A stretch of DNA of 64,000 bases, from positions 62,001 to 126,000 of the forward strand of contig DUMB01000081.1 in the NCBI GenBank assembly GCA_012840085.1. Reading direction: 5' to 3'. The notes below the pieces were generated by a model that saw nothing but the letters and a program-made list of their open reading frames with translations, ran no database searches and was not told where the DNA came from. Made by a program: the position numbers and the translations under genes. Below, piece after piece: positions 9,267-17,753 of the stretch. Source of the stretch: Clostridiaceae bacterium. GTDB lineage: Bacteria > Bacillota > Clostridia > Acetivibrionales > DUMB01. The stretch's first letter is position 1. Each line of letters starts with the position of its first letter.

Positions 9267-10349
9267 TCAGCAAAAGTTTCTTAAAAGCTTTTCCGCATCA
9301 TCCATTTCCATATCAGGATAGATAATATATATCCCGTCATTTCCATACCTTTTTATTAAACGCTTTGTGGCATCCACCCAATAGTCAGAGTCATACTCAC
9401 TAACCAGTATCCATAAGGATTTGCCTGCAGACCTGACCTTATCATAAATAGGGTACCATTCCTCGCTCAGCCCATCGGCCTTTCCCGCTCCCGGCGTCCA
9501 CTGAAGGGCATCAAGCTCATCTATTTCAAGAATAGCATCAAGGTGGCGTATGGCATCAACACCATCAAGATGGTATAACGAATTATCAAGTTTCATACAT
9601 TGTTTTTTAATAGAATTCTGCACAAACTCCCTGTATTGCTCCTCAGAAATTATTGCTGAAAAGTCACACTGAAGTTTTGCAACCTTTCCTTCTGACCATA
9701 TATGAAATCCATTATAGGTGCTTTCACCGGTGGGGGTCTTTACAAGGTCGTAGAACCTGTCATAGTACTCAAAATACAGATTATCCAGATCCTCAACCAA
9801 TTTCTTTACAATTTCCGGATTGTCCATAATATCAAAACATAAATTCTCTGCACCGCGCATCGAAGCAAGTATGTCAAGGTTCTCCACAATATCAGGAATA
9901 TCTACAAAGACATCTCCACCTATTAACCGGCACGCTTCCTTAATACTTTCATAATGCCGCTTAAACCATACAGAATCCTCATCAAAATCGAGCTTTGGAT
10001 TATTTCCCCAATCATCTACAAACTTTTCAAACCAAACAGAATCTTCACCAAAAATGGGCTTGCAGCCAAGATAAGCCGCCATCGCTCCCGGCCCCATAAA
10101 AATTTTGAAGTGTGGGAACCCTTCAGCCAGGAAAGCATGCTGGCGACAGTAATTCATGTAATTTGCGACTGTTTTGCCGGGATGCAGCCATTTTTCTTCC
10201 ATATTGGCATAGGGCTCAACTTCCTCAAGGGGCTCGACAGCTTCCTTCCTTCTGGCTACTATACGCATCATAGGGCGGTCCATACTTTCACCCTTCCACC
10301 ATGCATTCATTCGCTGGCGTGTTTCCTGCCAGTTGTCTTTATACTTCAT
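9267..10349 (-). CDS. Uroporphyrinogen-decarboxylase-fold protein, role unknown
   Basis: This 360-residue protein has the look of the URO-D / corrinoid-methyltransferase-partner superfamily: an N-terminal NWQETRQRMNAWW segment, a central DIPDIVENLDILASMRG helix-loop, HIWSEGKVAKLQCDFSAIIS, and a YHLDGVDAIRHLD strand with the conserved His/Asp pair. Members outside haem synthesis act as methyltransferases for methylamines, methanol or methoxy compounds, and many have no known substrate. No corrinoid protein gene is adjacent. The gene is inside the sulfoquinovose operon, 26 bases before the dehydrogenase and 133 bases after the RpiB-like gene. The published SQ pathways I know of have no step for it, so it is an unexplained component. 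Confidence 0.75.
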   Translation of the reverse strand: MKYKDNWQETRQRMNAWWKGESMDRPMMRIVARRKEAVEPLEEVEPYANMEEKWLHPGKTVANYMNYCRQHAFLAEGFPHFKIFMGPGAMAAYLGCKPIFGEDSVWFEKFVDDWGNNPKLDFDEDSVWFKRHYESIKEACRLIGGDVFVDIPDIVENLDILASMRGAENLCFDIMDNPEIVKKLVEDLDNLYFEYYDRFYDLVKTPTGESTYNGFHIWSEGKVAKLQCDFSAIISEEQYREFVQNSIKKQCMKLDNSLYHLDGVDAIRHLDAILEIDELDALQWTPGAGKADGLSEEWYPIYDKVRSAGKSLWILVSEYDSDYWVDATKRLIKRYGNDGIYIIYPDMEMDDAEKLLRNFC

Positions 10350-10482
10350 ATCCTAATCCCCCAGTATTCTTATCCTAATCACCAATTCATTAACTCTGTT
10401 AACAGCAGTTCACTATTCAGGAAATTGCTGCACAGCAAACATGACAGTTAATGTATTTATAGCAGTTATACATTTTTGGCGG

Positions 10483-10953
10483 TTAATATATTTTATCTTC
10501 CAGTGCCTCAAACTCTTTTTTGGCATTTTTCAGGAATTCCTGGCGCCATTCTTCAAGACCCTGAGTGAACGCGGTCTCAAGGAAAATTTTACACATTTCT
10601 ATTCCCATGTTTTCGGCAATTATCCAGCCTCCCATGCAAAGAACATTGGAGTCATTGATTGCGCGGCACATACGGGCTGCATATAAGCTTTCCACACAAG
10701 CTGCCCGGATACCTTTGTACTTGTTTGCCACTTGCGCCATTCCCATTCCGGTTCCACATATCAATATTCCTCTGTCCGCTTTCCCATCCTGTATCAACTG
10801 AGCGGCCTCAGGCGCAACTTTAAAGAAAGGAACTCCAACATCCGGATTTGTTGTCCCTATTTCTATAAATTCATAATTATTTTCTTTAAGATATGCTTTA
10901 ATTGCCTCTTTAAGGCTATAACCCGACTTGTCAGAACCGATTACTATTTTCAT
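10483..10953 (-). CDS. RpiB/LacAB-family sugar isomerase, candidate sulfoerythrose isomerase
   Basis: This 156-residue cytosolic isomerase keeps the RpiB catalytic cysteine motif ICGTGMGMAQVANK and GIRAACVESLYAARM. Several residues that read phosphate-sugar substrates in RpiB differ: the usual DH-x-G at the start is DKSG, the tyrosine-proline before the first helix is VP, the ring-opening histidine in R-x-HND is isoleucine (CRAINDSN), and the C-terminal RHxxR phosphate clamp is not present. Loss of the ring-opening His suits an open-chain substrate. In the sulfo-transketolase route SqwI, an RpiB relative, interconverts 4-deoxy-4-sulfoerythrose and sulfoerythrulose, which cannot form a furanose ring. 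The gene follows the split transketolase by 97 bases. A tetrose-phosphate isomerase is the main alternative. Confidence 0.85.
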   Translation of the reverse strand: MKIVIGSDKSGYSLKEAIKAYLKENNYEFIEIGTTNPDVGVPFFKVAPEAAQLIQDGKADRGILICGTGMGMAQVANKYKGIRAACVESLYAARMCRAINDSNVLCMGGWIIAENMGIEMCKIFLETAFTQGLEEWRQEFLKNAKKEFEALEDKIY

Positions 10954-10978
10954 GATACGATATCTCCTTTAATCTTTA

Positions 10979-11062
10979 TTTCTCTGCCTTATTTTATTTC
11001 TCTCCCTCATTTTTTAGTTTTCTTTATCTTATTTTTTAGCTTTCTTTGCCTCATTTTTTAGC
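10979..11062. repeat. Degenerate 22-bp tandem repeat spanning a stop codon
   Basis: Three 22-base units (10997-11018, 11019-11040, 11041-11062) and one shortened unit (10979-10996) share the core TTTCTTTGCCTCATTTTTTA on the plus strand. The TGA stop of the transketolase gene (11051-11053) lies inside the last unit, so the array starts in the final codons and extends downstream. Confidence 0.85.
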
Positions 11063-11980
11063 CTCTACAGCTTCCAGTGCCTTAGCTGCAATATTTTCAG
11101 CTGTTAGCCCAAACCTGATTTTAAGTTCCTCCAGCGTTCCTACCTCTCCAAAAATGTCCTCTACCCCAACACTTCTAAGAGGTACCTGGCACTTTTCGCA
11201 TATTACCTCTGCTATCGCACTGCGCAAACCACCTATGATATTGTGGTTTTCTGCGGTTACTATGCATCCTGTTTTAGCAACCGATTTTAGAATTGTATCA
11301 CTGTCAATGGGTTTAATTGTATGTACATTAATTATTTCCGCATTTATTCCCTTTTGCCTGAGAATTTCCCCGGCTCTCAGTGATTCGCCCAACATTATCC
11401 CGGAAGCTGCGATTGTAACATCTTTTCCTTCCTGAATAACATCAGCCTTGAAGAGATCAAACTCATAATCATCATTGAAAATTTGAGGTTGAGCCTTACG
11501 GAAAAGCCTCAGATAAACAGGACCGTCATATTCAACTATTTTAGGCATTGATTTTTTCAATTGTACCGCATCAACAGGCTCGAAAATTACCATTGAAGGT
11601 ATAGAACGAACAACACCTATATCCTCCATGCTCATATGCGTACCGCCGTTTAACTCGGCTGATATTCCAGGGTCTGTGCCTACAATTTTAACATTTTGCT
11701 TTGCATATGCTATTGATATGGCTATCTGGTCACAAATTCTGCGTGTTGCAAAAGGACAGAAAGATGTTATAAATGGTATAAACCCATAAGATGCCAGTCC
11801 TGCAGCCACAGATGCCATATTCTGCTCTGCAACTCCTACGTCAAAAGCTCTTTCTGGGTATTTATTTCTTAAAAACAATGTGCCGTTAGCTTTTGAAAGG
11901 TCTGAATCAATTACGACTATACGCTCATCACTTTCCATCATGCGGTCAAGCTCTGAAGCAAAAACAGCTCTCATTTCCAT
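11051..11980 (-). CDS. Transketolase C-terminal subunit of the SQ operon
   Basis: This 309-residue protein carries the transketolase pyrimidine-binding domain (RIVVIDSDLSKANG, then AEQNMASVAAGLASYG with the catalytic Glu that activates thiamine diphosphate) and the C-terminal domain (AENHNIIGGLRSA). It is one half of a split transketolase whose PP-binding half is the next gene upstream, 15 bases away. In this operon the pair is the best candidate for the sulfosugar transketolase (SqwGH type), moving a two-carbon unit from 6-deoxy-6-sulfofructose to glyceraldehyde 3-phosphate. A second split pair at 31173-32958 is presumably the pentose-phosphate enzyme. The final codons and stop are part of a tandem repeat. 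Confidence 0.9.
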   Translation of the reverse strand: MEMRAVFASELDRMMESDERIVVIDSDLSKANGTLFLRNKYPERAFDVGVAEQNMASVAAGLASYGFIPFITSFCPFATRRICDQIAISIAYAKQNVKIVGTDPGISAELNGGTHMSMEDIGVVRSIPSMVIFEPVDAVQLKKSMPKIVEYDGPVYLRLFRKAQPQIFNDDYEFDLFKADVIQEGKDVTIAASGIMLGESLRAGEILRQKGINAEIINVHTIKPIDSDTILKSVAKTGCIVTAENHNIIGGLRSAIAEVICEKCQVPLRSVGVEDIFGEVGTLEELKIRFGLTAENIAAKALEAVEAKK

Positions 11981-11995
11981 AGTTCCAATTCCTCC

Positions 11996-12814
11996 CTATC
12001 TCAGTTCCTGCAGAGCGGCTTCCAACTGCTCTTTTGTTATAGGCATATTATGATTTCCTGCTCCCACTGCTTCTATAAAGGACACGCCTTTGCCTTTAAT
12101 AGTGTCAAGAATGATCATTGAAGGTTTTCCTTCAGTTTTTTTAGCTTTTTCTATTGCTTCATATATGGCAAAATGATCATGCCCATCTATTCTCTGAACG
12201 TGCCATCCGAAACTCTCCCACTTTGCAGGCAGGTCGGACAAACTGTTAACCTCATCTATAGGCCCATCTATTTGCAATTTGTTGTAATCAGTGAAGGCAA
12301 TCAGGTTATCCAGCTTCTTATGGGCAGCAAGCATTGCGGCTTCCCATATCTGGCCCTCCTGGGATTCACCGTCACCGATAATTGTATATATATATGCCCC
12401 GTCTTTTTTAATTTTTGAGCCTATTGCTATACCTACTGCACAGGAAAAACCCTGTCCCAGGGCGCCGGTTGTCATGTCGACACCGGGGGTTTTGTTCATG
12501 TCGCAATGACTGGGTAAGTTTGTACCCAATCTGTTAAGCGTATAAAGCTCATCCTTCGGGAAAAAACCCTTGCTTGCCAAAGTCGCATACAATGCAGGGC
12601 CAGCATGTCCTTTTGATATAATGAGACGGTCTCTGCCTTCCATTTTCGGATTAGCCGGATCTACATTCATTTGTGAATAGTACAGCACTGTCAGAACATC
12701 CACTATAGAGAGACATCCTCCTATATGACCTACACCCAGATTTCCTATACACTCTATTGTAAGCCTTCGGATTTCCTTGCTTTTTTCTTCAAAAGATGCT
12801 TTATCCATTACCAT
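11996..12814 (-). CDS. Transketolase N-terminal (thiamine diphosphate) subunit of the SQ operon
   Basis: This 272-residue subunit holds the ThDP/Mg binding motif GDGESQEGQIWEA followed about 27 residues later by DYNKLQIDG, plus GHAGPALYA and the STGALGQGFS-type loop (MTTGALGQGFS). Near the N-terminus it reads GHIGGCLS where the other copy in this window reads GHPGGSLS; this loop is next to the active site, so substrate change is plausible. It is translated just before the C-terminal half. Start ATG 12814 has AAGGAG nine bases upstream. It follows the importer permeases by 29 bases. The sulfosugar assignment rests on operon context. Confidence 0.9.
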   Translation of the reverse strand: MVMDKASFEEKSKEIRRLTIECIGNLGVGHIGGCLSIVDVLTVLYYSQMNVDPANPKMEGRDRLIISKGHAGPALYATLASKGFFPKDELYTLNRLGTNLPSHCDMNKTPGVDMTTGALGQGFSCAVGIAIGSKIKKDGAYIYTIIGDGESQEGQIWEAAMLAAHKKLDNLIAFTDYNKLQIDGPIDEVNSLSDLPAKWESFGWHVQRIDGHDHFAIYEAIEKAKKTEGKPSMIILDTIKGKGVSFIEAVGAGNHNMPITKEQLEAALQELR

Positions 12815-12843
12815 ATCACTTCACTCCTTGCATAATATATTTG

Positions 12844-13728
12844 TCATCCTTTGACAGCGCCACTTGTGAGCCCTGCTATTATTTGATTCTGGAATAGTAC
12901 ATAAGCAGTAATACTGGGCAGGATACTAACTATAATTGCAGCATACATCGATACATAATCTGTACTGAACTGATTTGTAAAATATCTTATTCCAAGCTGA
13001 ATAGTTCTCACGGTCTGTGATGATGTAAGCAGATTTGCATATACAAATTCATTCCAACATGTCAAAAACTGAAACGTACCGGCTGTTACAATTCCCGAAC
13101 GGGACAATGGAAAAATTACGGTAAAAAACCTCTTGTAAAAGTTAGCGCCATCTATTACTGCAGCCTCTTCCAGTTCCTTTGGAACCGACTTCATAAAGCC
13201 CATAACTATAAATGTGGAAATAGGTACACCGATAGCCGTGTAGACAAGAATCAGTCCGCCCATCTTATTATATAACCCAATATTGCTGATAAGCACAAAG
13301 TATGGAACCATCAGGGCATTTAAGGGAACAAGTATTCCGGATGAAAACGCTGTCTGCAACAGCTTATTTCCCTTAAATTCAAATCTCGACACTGAATATG
13401 CAGCCATTGAAGTTATGAGAATATTTAAAGCTGTAGCAGCCATTGAAATGACTACCGAGTTTAACATCATTCTTCCAATTCCTGAAACCGTTATAGCTTT
13501 TGTGTAGTTTTTAAACTGCCATATCTTAGGCAGAGAAAATGGATTTGCCATAAGCTCGCCATTTGTTTTCAGAGACGCAATAGCCAGCCAAATTACGGGA
13601 AATACCGCATATGCGAATAGAAACAGCAAAAATGTCCACTTTAATATGCTTAAAATAATTGATGCCGGAGAAACGTCTCTTTTAATTCTTATTGCATCTT
13701 TTTTAATTCTTACTGCATCAGTTGACAC
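12844..13728 (-). CDS. Sugar ABC transporter permease, MalG type (SQ operon)
   Basis: This 294-residue permease has a cytoplasmic N-terminus, about six membrane helices, an EAA loop (EEAAVIDGANFYKRFF) and a C-terminus ending in GAVKG. I start it at GTG 13728, which has GGGAGG seven bases upstream; the longer frame from TTG 13764 overlaps the previous gene and lacks an SD site. The N-terminus contains a recent in-frame 21-base duplication (DAVRIKK then DAIRIKR). With the preceding permease and the lipoprotein at 14917 it forms a three-part importer, likely for sulfoquinovose or its glyceryl glycoside; the ATPase is not encoded here and is probably a shared MsmX-type protein. Confidence 0.9.
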   Translation of the reverse strand: MSTDAVRIKKDAIRIKRDVSPASIILSILKWTFLLFLFAYAVFPVIWLAIASLKTNGELMANPFSLPKIWQFKNYTKAITVSGIGRMMLNSVVISMAATALNILITSMAAYSVSRFEFKGNKLLQTAFSSGILVPLNALMVPYFVLISNIGLYNKMGGLILVYTAIGVPISTFIVMGFMKSVPKELEEAAVIDGANFYKRFFTVIFPLSRSGIVTAGTFQFLTCWNEFVYANLLTSSQTVRTIQLGIRYFTNQFSTDYVSMYAAIIVSILPSITAYVLFQNQIIAGLTSGAVKG

Positions 13729-13744
13729 TGCAAGCCCTCCCTTC

Positions 13745-14614
13745 CTAATAGTTTGGTCGACCAATAGTATTTCTCAGCGTCAGTATAACAATGGTACCTA
13801 CACATATGAGCACTACCGCAGCCGCACTGGAAGTCCCGTATGCATAATTCTGCATTTCTTTATAGAGATAAAGTACCATAACAGAAGTCCTGTTTGATGG
13901 GCCTCCGTTTGTCAGCATATAGACCTGTTCGAACTGACGCATGCCATTGATCATCGCAAGCAGCATACATGTTACTATTGAGGTTTTTGCCAAAGGCACC
14001 GTAATACTGATGCTTTGACGTATTCGGCTTGCACCGTCTATATCAGCTGCCTCATAATAATCTTCAGGTATACTCTGTATATCAGCAAGTATTATTACCA
14101 TAAAGTAACCTACATAAAATACCCAGTAAATCAATAGAGCCGGGAAAGCGGTGTCAAGTGAACCGAGCCAGTTCTTCTCCAAATGTCCAAGGCCTAAAAT
14201 TCTTAAAATTCCGTTGAGCATACCGTATTGTGCATTGTAAACCGCTGACCATAATGTTGCCAGCGCAACACCGGAAATAACCTGCGGGAAAAAGTAAACC
14301 GTTCTGAATATTTTCCATCCTCTGGGCTTATACGAAAGCAGAATGGCTGTAAGTACTGCCAACGGCACTTGTACAAATCCGGCAACAAGTGCCCATATAA
14401 TATTATTGGTTATAGATCGAATAAAAACTTTATCAGTGAATATCTTAATGTAGTTGGTCAAACCTGTAAATACCGGGGCATCAAAACCGGACCACTTATT
14501 AAAGCTCATTATTACAAGATATATAACCGGATAAACAAAGAATGCTATAAACAGAATCAAAACAGGCAGCAAGAAAAGTATTACTCCTATTTTTTCATCT
14601 CTTTTCACATTCAT
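13745..14614 (-). CDS. Sugar ABC transporter permease, MalF type (SQ operon)
   Basis: This 289-residue permease has six predicted membrane helices and an EAA loop (YEAADIDGASRIRQSISI). Its N-terminus is short, as in sugar importers of the CUT1 group. The start has GGGGGG seven bases upstream. It is 16 bases before the partner permease and 302 bases after the binding protein gene; that gap carries a strong stem-loop and a tandem repeat, an arrangement that usually lets the binding protein be made in excess. Confidence 0.9.
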   Translation of the reverse strand: MNVKRDEKIGVILFLLPVLILFIAFFVYPVIYLVIMSFNKWSGFDAPVFTGLTNYIKIFTDKVFIRSITNNIIWALVAGFVQVPLAVLTAILLSYKPRGWKIFRTVYFFPQVISGVALATLWSAVYNAQYGMLNGILRILGLGHLEKNWLGSLDTAFPALLIYWVFYVGYFMVIILADIQSIPEDYYEAADIDGASRIRQSISITVPLAKTSIVTCMLLAMINGMRQFEQVYMLTNGGPSNRTSVMVLYLYKEMQNYAYGTSSAAAVVLICVGTIVILTLRNTIGRPNY

Positions 14615-14916
14615 GATTTACCCCCCCTCAATATGCATTTTACTATTTAATATCATCCAGCTTATATGTACTTTTCATATTTTCTATGTACTATCCGCAC
14701 GTTTTATGCATCGCATTAATATTTTCAACTTCTCCATACCGGTAGATATCAGTGGTCTGTTATCCCTCCCACTGCCGCAGCAGGAGGGAGGGATAAACTA
14801 TTGACTGTTTACTTTCAAATCTTTTACTTTTTAGTTGCTATCTCTTCTTATTTATTGTTATTATCTTTTCTTACCTCTTGGTATTATATCCTCTTACCTC
14901 TTGCTATTATCACTTC
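14615..14916. other. Intra-operon gap between binding-protein and permease genes
   Basis: This 302-base gap lies inside the SQ operon. It contains the end of a 23-bp tandem repeat and a strong stem-loop (both annotated). I see no separate gene or promoter in it. Confidence 0.6.
14760..14796 (-). other. Strong intercistronic stem-loop in the SQ operon mRNA
   Basis: TTATCCCTCCC (14760-14770) pairs perfectly with GGGAGGGATAA (14786-14796), and the enclosed bases can form a further CTGC/GCAG stem. No T-run follows on the minus strand, so it is more likely an mRNA 3'-end protector for the binding-protein message than a terminator, like the malE-malF element of enteric bacteria. Confidence 0.65.
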
Positions 14917-14931
14917 TTACCTCTTGGAATT
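14840..14931. repeat. 23-bp tandem repeat, four units, spanning a stop codon
   Basis: Four units of exactly 23 bases occupy 14840-14862, 14863-14885, 14886-14908 and 14909-14931, with a decayed fifth before them. Shared core on the plus strand: CTTCTTACCTCTTG. The TAA stop of the binding-protein gene (14917-14919) lies in the unit nearest the gene, so the array is seeded from the last codons (Asn-Ser-Lys-Arg-stop). Confidence 0.9.
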
Positions 14932-16254
14932 AAGCCGTTCAACAAATTGTTCCGGTGTTAATTCTCCAAGGACAAGCCCTGACAATGCCATCGGCAATTC
15001 ATTGTATACTGCCGGAGTATTCATATACTGGAAGTGTCCGACAATGTATGGAGCTTCATTAATCTGTTTTATCATCTCAGCCTGCAGACGTTCTAATTCT
15101 ACACCTGTATCTACGCTCTTTACATAGAACAATGATCCTGCTGCAGCTGAAAGTTCAGTAACTCTCTCAGGTTTAGTAAGGTATTTCATAAATTCTATTG
15201 CAGCATTAGCCTTATCTTTATCATCAGTAGCACCGGCTGCAAGTAATGCCTGAGGATTTCCGATATATCCGCCCTTGCTTCCCCTGCCGCCTTCATAGAC
15301 AGGACATGGAGCTATTGCCACATTTTCATACATATTGTTTTGCCCATCAGTCTTGAGCCTTCCTATATACCAAGGTCCGTTCATGAAGATTGCTGTTTCT
15401 TCAGCAAGGAAGTGACCGCCGGAAACGGAAGCACCTGCACCAACAGCATCTTTCGTGGTGTAATTAAACATTTTCTTGATAACTTCTGCAGCCTGTACAT
15501 ATGCAGGATCATTTGGATTTTCATAAATATCAGGCCCGCCAATGGCTACTAACACCTGTGAGTACCACAGCATTGTTGTCCAGGCATTTTCCCCTGTCAT
15601 CTGAGAGAAAGGTGTAATCCCTGCTGCCTTAAGATCTTCAGCGCATTGCCAGAGCTCATCAAATGTTTCGGGGAACTTATCCCATCCTGCCTGCTTTAAG
15701 AGCTTTTTATTATACATTACAGGTGTTACTGCCATTTCATAAGGTATAGCATATACTTTTCCGTCAACTGTAGTGTTGTTCAGAGCACCACTTACAAAAT
15801 CATTTGCCCATCCGCTGTTTACTGCTTCAGTGAGATCAAGAAGTTTACCACTTTGCAGATAGAATGGTATGTCACTGTCAATGGTGAAGAAATCAGGTGC
15901 GTTTCCTGCTGATACTGTAGTTCTTAGCTTATCTCTGTATGCCTGGTAGTCGGAATTTTCTTCAATCACAACTTCAATTTTACCTTTGTTTTCCTCATTG
16001 AATTCCTGGACAAACTTTGCAATAGTCGATGCTTTGGAGTCTACTCCAACCCAGATACAAGGCCAGGTAAGTGTAACTTTTTTTGCGGGAGCAGCATCTT
16101 GCTTCTGCTCTGAAGTAGTTGAAGAGTTTCCGGAACTCGTTCCCGGGTCTTTCGTTCCCGGGTCTTGTGAACTATCCTTTCCACAGGCCACAAACAATGA
16201 CGCTGCCATGATGATACAGATGAGTAGTGCCAGGGTTCTCTTTAAAGTTTTCAT
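14917..16254 (-). CDS. Sugar-binding lipoprotein of the SQ operon importer
   Basis: This 445-residue family-1 solute-binding protein has a lipoprotein signal ending LFVAC (Cys 24), a Ser/Thr/Gly linker, and a core with ADFFTIDSDIPFYLQSGKLLDLTEAV, MYNKKLLKQAGWDKFPETFDE and FMNGPWYIG, as in maltose/multiple-sugar binding proteins. It is anchored outside the membrane and hands the ligand to the two permeases at 12844 and 13745. Start ATG 16254 has AAGGAGG eight bases upstream. The operon context suggests sulfoquinovose or sulfoquinovosyl glycerol as ligand; the sulfonate-reading residues cannot be picked out by eye. Confidence 0.9.
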   Translation of the reverse strand: MKTLKRTLALLICIIMAASLFVACGKDSSQDPGTKDPGTSSGNSSTTSEQKQDAAPAKKVTLTWPCIWVGVDSKASTIAKFVQEFNEENKGKIEVVIEENSDYQAYRDKLRTTVSAGNAPDFFTIDSDIPFYLQSGKLLDLTEAVNSGWANDFVSGALNNTTVDGKVYAIPYEMAVTPVMYNKKLLKQAGWDKFPETFDELWQCAEDLKAAGITPFSQMTGENAWTTMLWYSQVLVAIGGPDIYENPNDPAYVQAAEVIKKMFNYTTKDAVGAGASVSGGHFLAEETAIFMNGPWYIGRLKTDGQNNMYENVAIAPCPVYEGGRGSKGGYIGNPQALLAAGATDDKDKANAAIEFMKYLTKPERVTELSAAAGSLFYVKSVDTGVELERLQAEMIKQINEAPYIVGHFQYMNTPAVYNELPMALSGLVLGELTPEQFVERLNSKR

Positions 16255-16353
16255 GAAATCTGCCTCCTTATTATTTTTTTATTTATAGCCCTAACTTTAA
16301 TAATTTACCGGGCCTAATAACTTGGTATGGCAATAACACTACAGCTGCGTTTG

Positions 16354-17085
16354 CTAAACCAGCATAAATATTCCTGAAACAAGCAGTACTAAATAAGTGA
16401 ATCTTGTAAAAAAAGTTTCGTTCATTTTATCATGGGCCAAATTCCCTACAACTGCCCCAACAAGCAGGAATGGTAATCCGTATACCGTTGTTCTGGCAAC
16501 TTCAGCTGTAAAGTCTCCGGCAGCAATCATCTGCAGAAGTATAACAGTGTTCAGCGTTACCCATATAAGACACAAAGTTGCGCGAAACTGTGACTTCTGC
16601 TTTATTTTTTCTGTAGCATATATTATGACAAGAGGGCCTCCGGACGAATATGCTCCGTGTATTATGCCTCCCAGGAAAACACAGATTAGTGCAGGAATAT
16701 CTTTTATCCGGCCCCTCTTTTTAACAACTTCAAATGATAAAAGCAATCCCCTTATTGAAGTAACCGCCATAAATATAGCAAGAGCTATAATAAGAGGCTT
16801 TCTTGGCATCCATTGATAGGCCATAATGCCAATAGGAAGACCTAATATCAGCATGCCCATCATTTTCAGGTAATGATTCCACTGAATCTGGCGGAATCCC
16901 TTTACTGCAAAAATGAGGCAGAGCAGCAATGCATAGAGAGTAAGGACAGGTTTGGCAACTTCCATGCCTAAGAGCATGATAGAGAAAGGCATTGCCAGGA
17001 CAGTACATCCAAAGCCTGTTATCCCCTCCAGAAAATGAGTCGATACTACTACCAGTCCAAACAGCAAAATAGTTGAAATATCCAT
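16354..17085 (-). CDS. TauE/SafE-family membrane exporter, candidate sulfonate exporter
   Basis: This 243-residue protein has about eight hydrophobic segments and the duplicated layout of the TauE/SafE family (FLEGITGFGCTVLAMPF near the start, and FLGGIIHGAYSSGGPLVIIY in the second half). Relatives export sulfite, sulfoacetate, sulfolactate or other small sulfonates, and such a gene is standard in SQ clusters because the C2 or C3 sulfonate end product must leave the cell. Here the expected cargo is isethionate. ATG 17085 has GGAGG five bases upstream. It starts 11 bases after the DUF4867 gene ends. Cargo is inferred. Confidence 0.85.
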   Translation of the reverse strand: MDISTILLFGLVVVSTHFLEGITGFGCTVLAMPFSIMLLGMEVAKPVLTLYALLLCLIFAVKGFRQIQWNHYLKMMGMLILGLPIGIMAYQWMPRKPLIIALAIFMAVTSIRGLLLSFEVVKKRGRIKDIPALICVFLGGIIHGAYSSGGPLVIIYATEKIKQKSQFRATLCLIWVTLNTVILLQMIAAGDFTAEVARTTVYGLPFLLVGAVVGNLAHDKMNETFFTRFTYLVLLVSGIFMLV

Positions 17086-17096
17086 TTTGTCCTCCA

Positions 17097-17753
17097 TCAA
17101 AGCCTGATTACAATGTTTTCGCCTGTTATACCTTCATATGCACCGCGGCTTTTCAGAGCCTCAGCTTCAGGATGCACAAACAGCCACTTATTTTTCATCC
17201 ACAATGCCGGATCCCTTCTTATAGGTGAATCAAGCGGCAAATTGGTTCCTTCAGGCAAAATTACAATCATTTTAAAGCCGTTTGTTTCAACGGCACAGGG
17301 TGAAAAGTGAAGTGTCGTGCTGTAAAGCTCTACCGCTTCGCCCTTTCTGATGTAAAAGGCTTCAACTTTTTTACTGTCTATTTTACCTCCGCATATTTCT
17401 GTTACTGATGCTACAAGCAGTAGACTGTCTGTCACAGCCACATTTATTTCACTGCTTTTATGGTACTCAAGAGCGTTCAGCTTTACGTTATGTCCATTGC
17501 AATACCCAATCTGAATAGGCATTTCACCGTAAAAAAACTGTGTCAGCTCGTTAAATATTTTGAAGGAATGCATATTCTTATCATCTGCAACATATATATT
17601 ACCTTCATCAGGTATGCTTACATGTTTATCAACATACTCAATTAACTGGGAAAAATCGTATTCATCTATTATTCTCCCATATTTTTTAAATTCAGGACTG
17701 TTTACAGGCCTTATGCACAGTGTTGGATTCTTTTGTCTTATCTTTTCAAGCAT
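17097..17753 (-). CDS. DUF4867-family protein, candidate sulfoquinovose isomerase
   Basis: This 218-residue protein matches my memory of the DUF4867 family (IQIGYCNGHNVKLNALEYHKSSEINVAVTD, shown in part: IQIGYCNG and EYHKSSEINVAVTD; later TTLHFSPCAV). The His/Glu spacing (EYHKSSE, then a His in TLHFSPC) looks like a cupin metal site. As I recall, the SQ isomerase of the Firmicutes transaldolase pathway (SftI/SqvD), which makes 6-deoxy-6-sulfofructose, is from this family; I cannot check that here. ATG 17753 overlaps the sulfoquinovosidase stop by eight bases (ATGCTTGA), so translation is coupled to it. The fucose-isomerase-like protein at 19919 is the competing candidate. Confidence 0.75.
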   Translation of the reverse strand: MLEKIRQKNPTLCIRPVNSPEFKKYGRIIDEYDFSQLIEYVDKHVSIPDEGNIYVADDKNMHSFKIFNELTQFFYGEMPIQIGYCNGHNVKLNALEYHKSSEINVAVTDSLLLVASVTEICGGKIDSKKVEAFYIRKGEAVELYSTTLHFSPCAVETNGFKMIVILPEGTNLPLDSPIRRDPALWMKNKWLFVHPEAEALKSRGAYEGITGENIVIRL

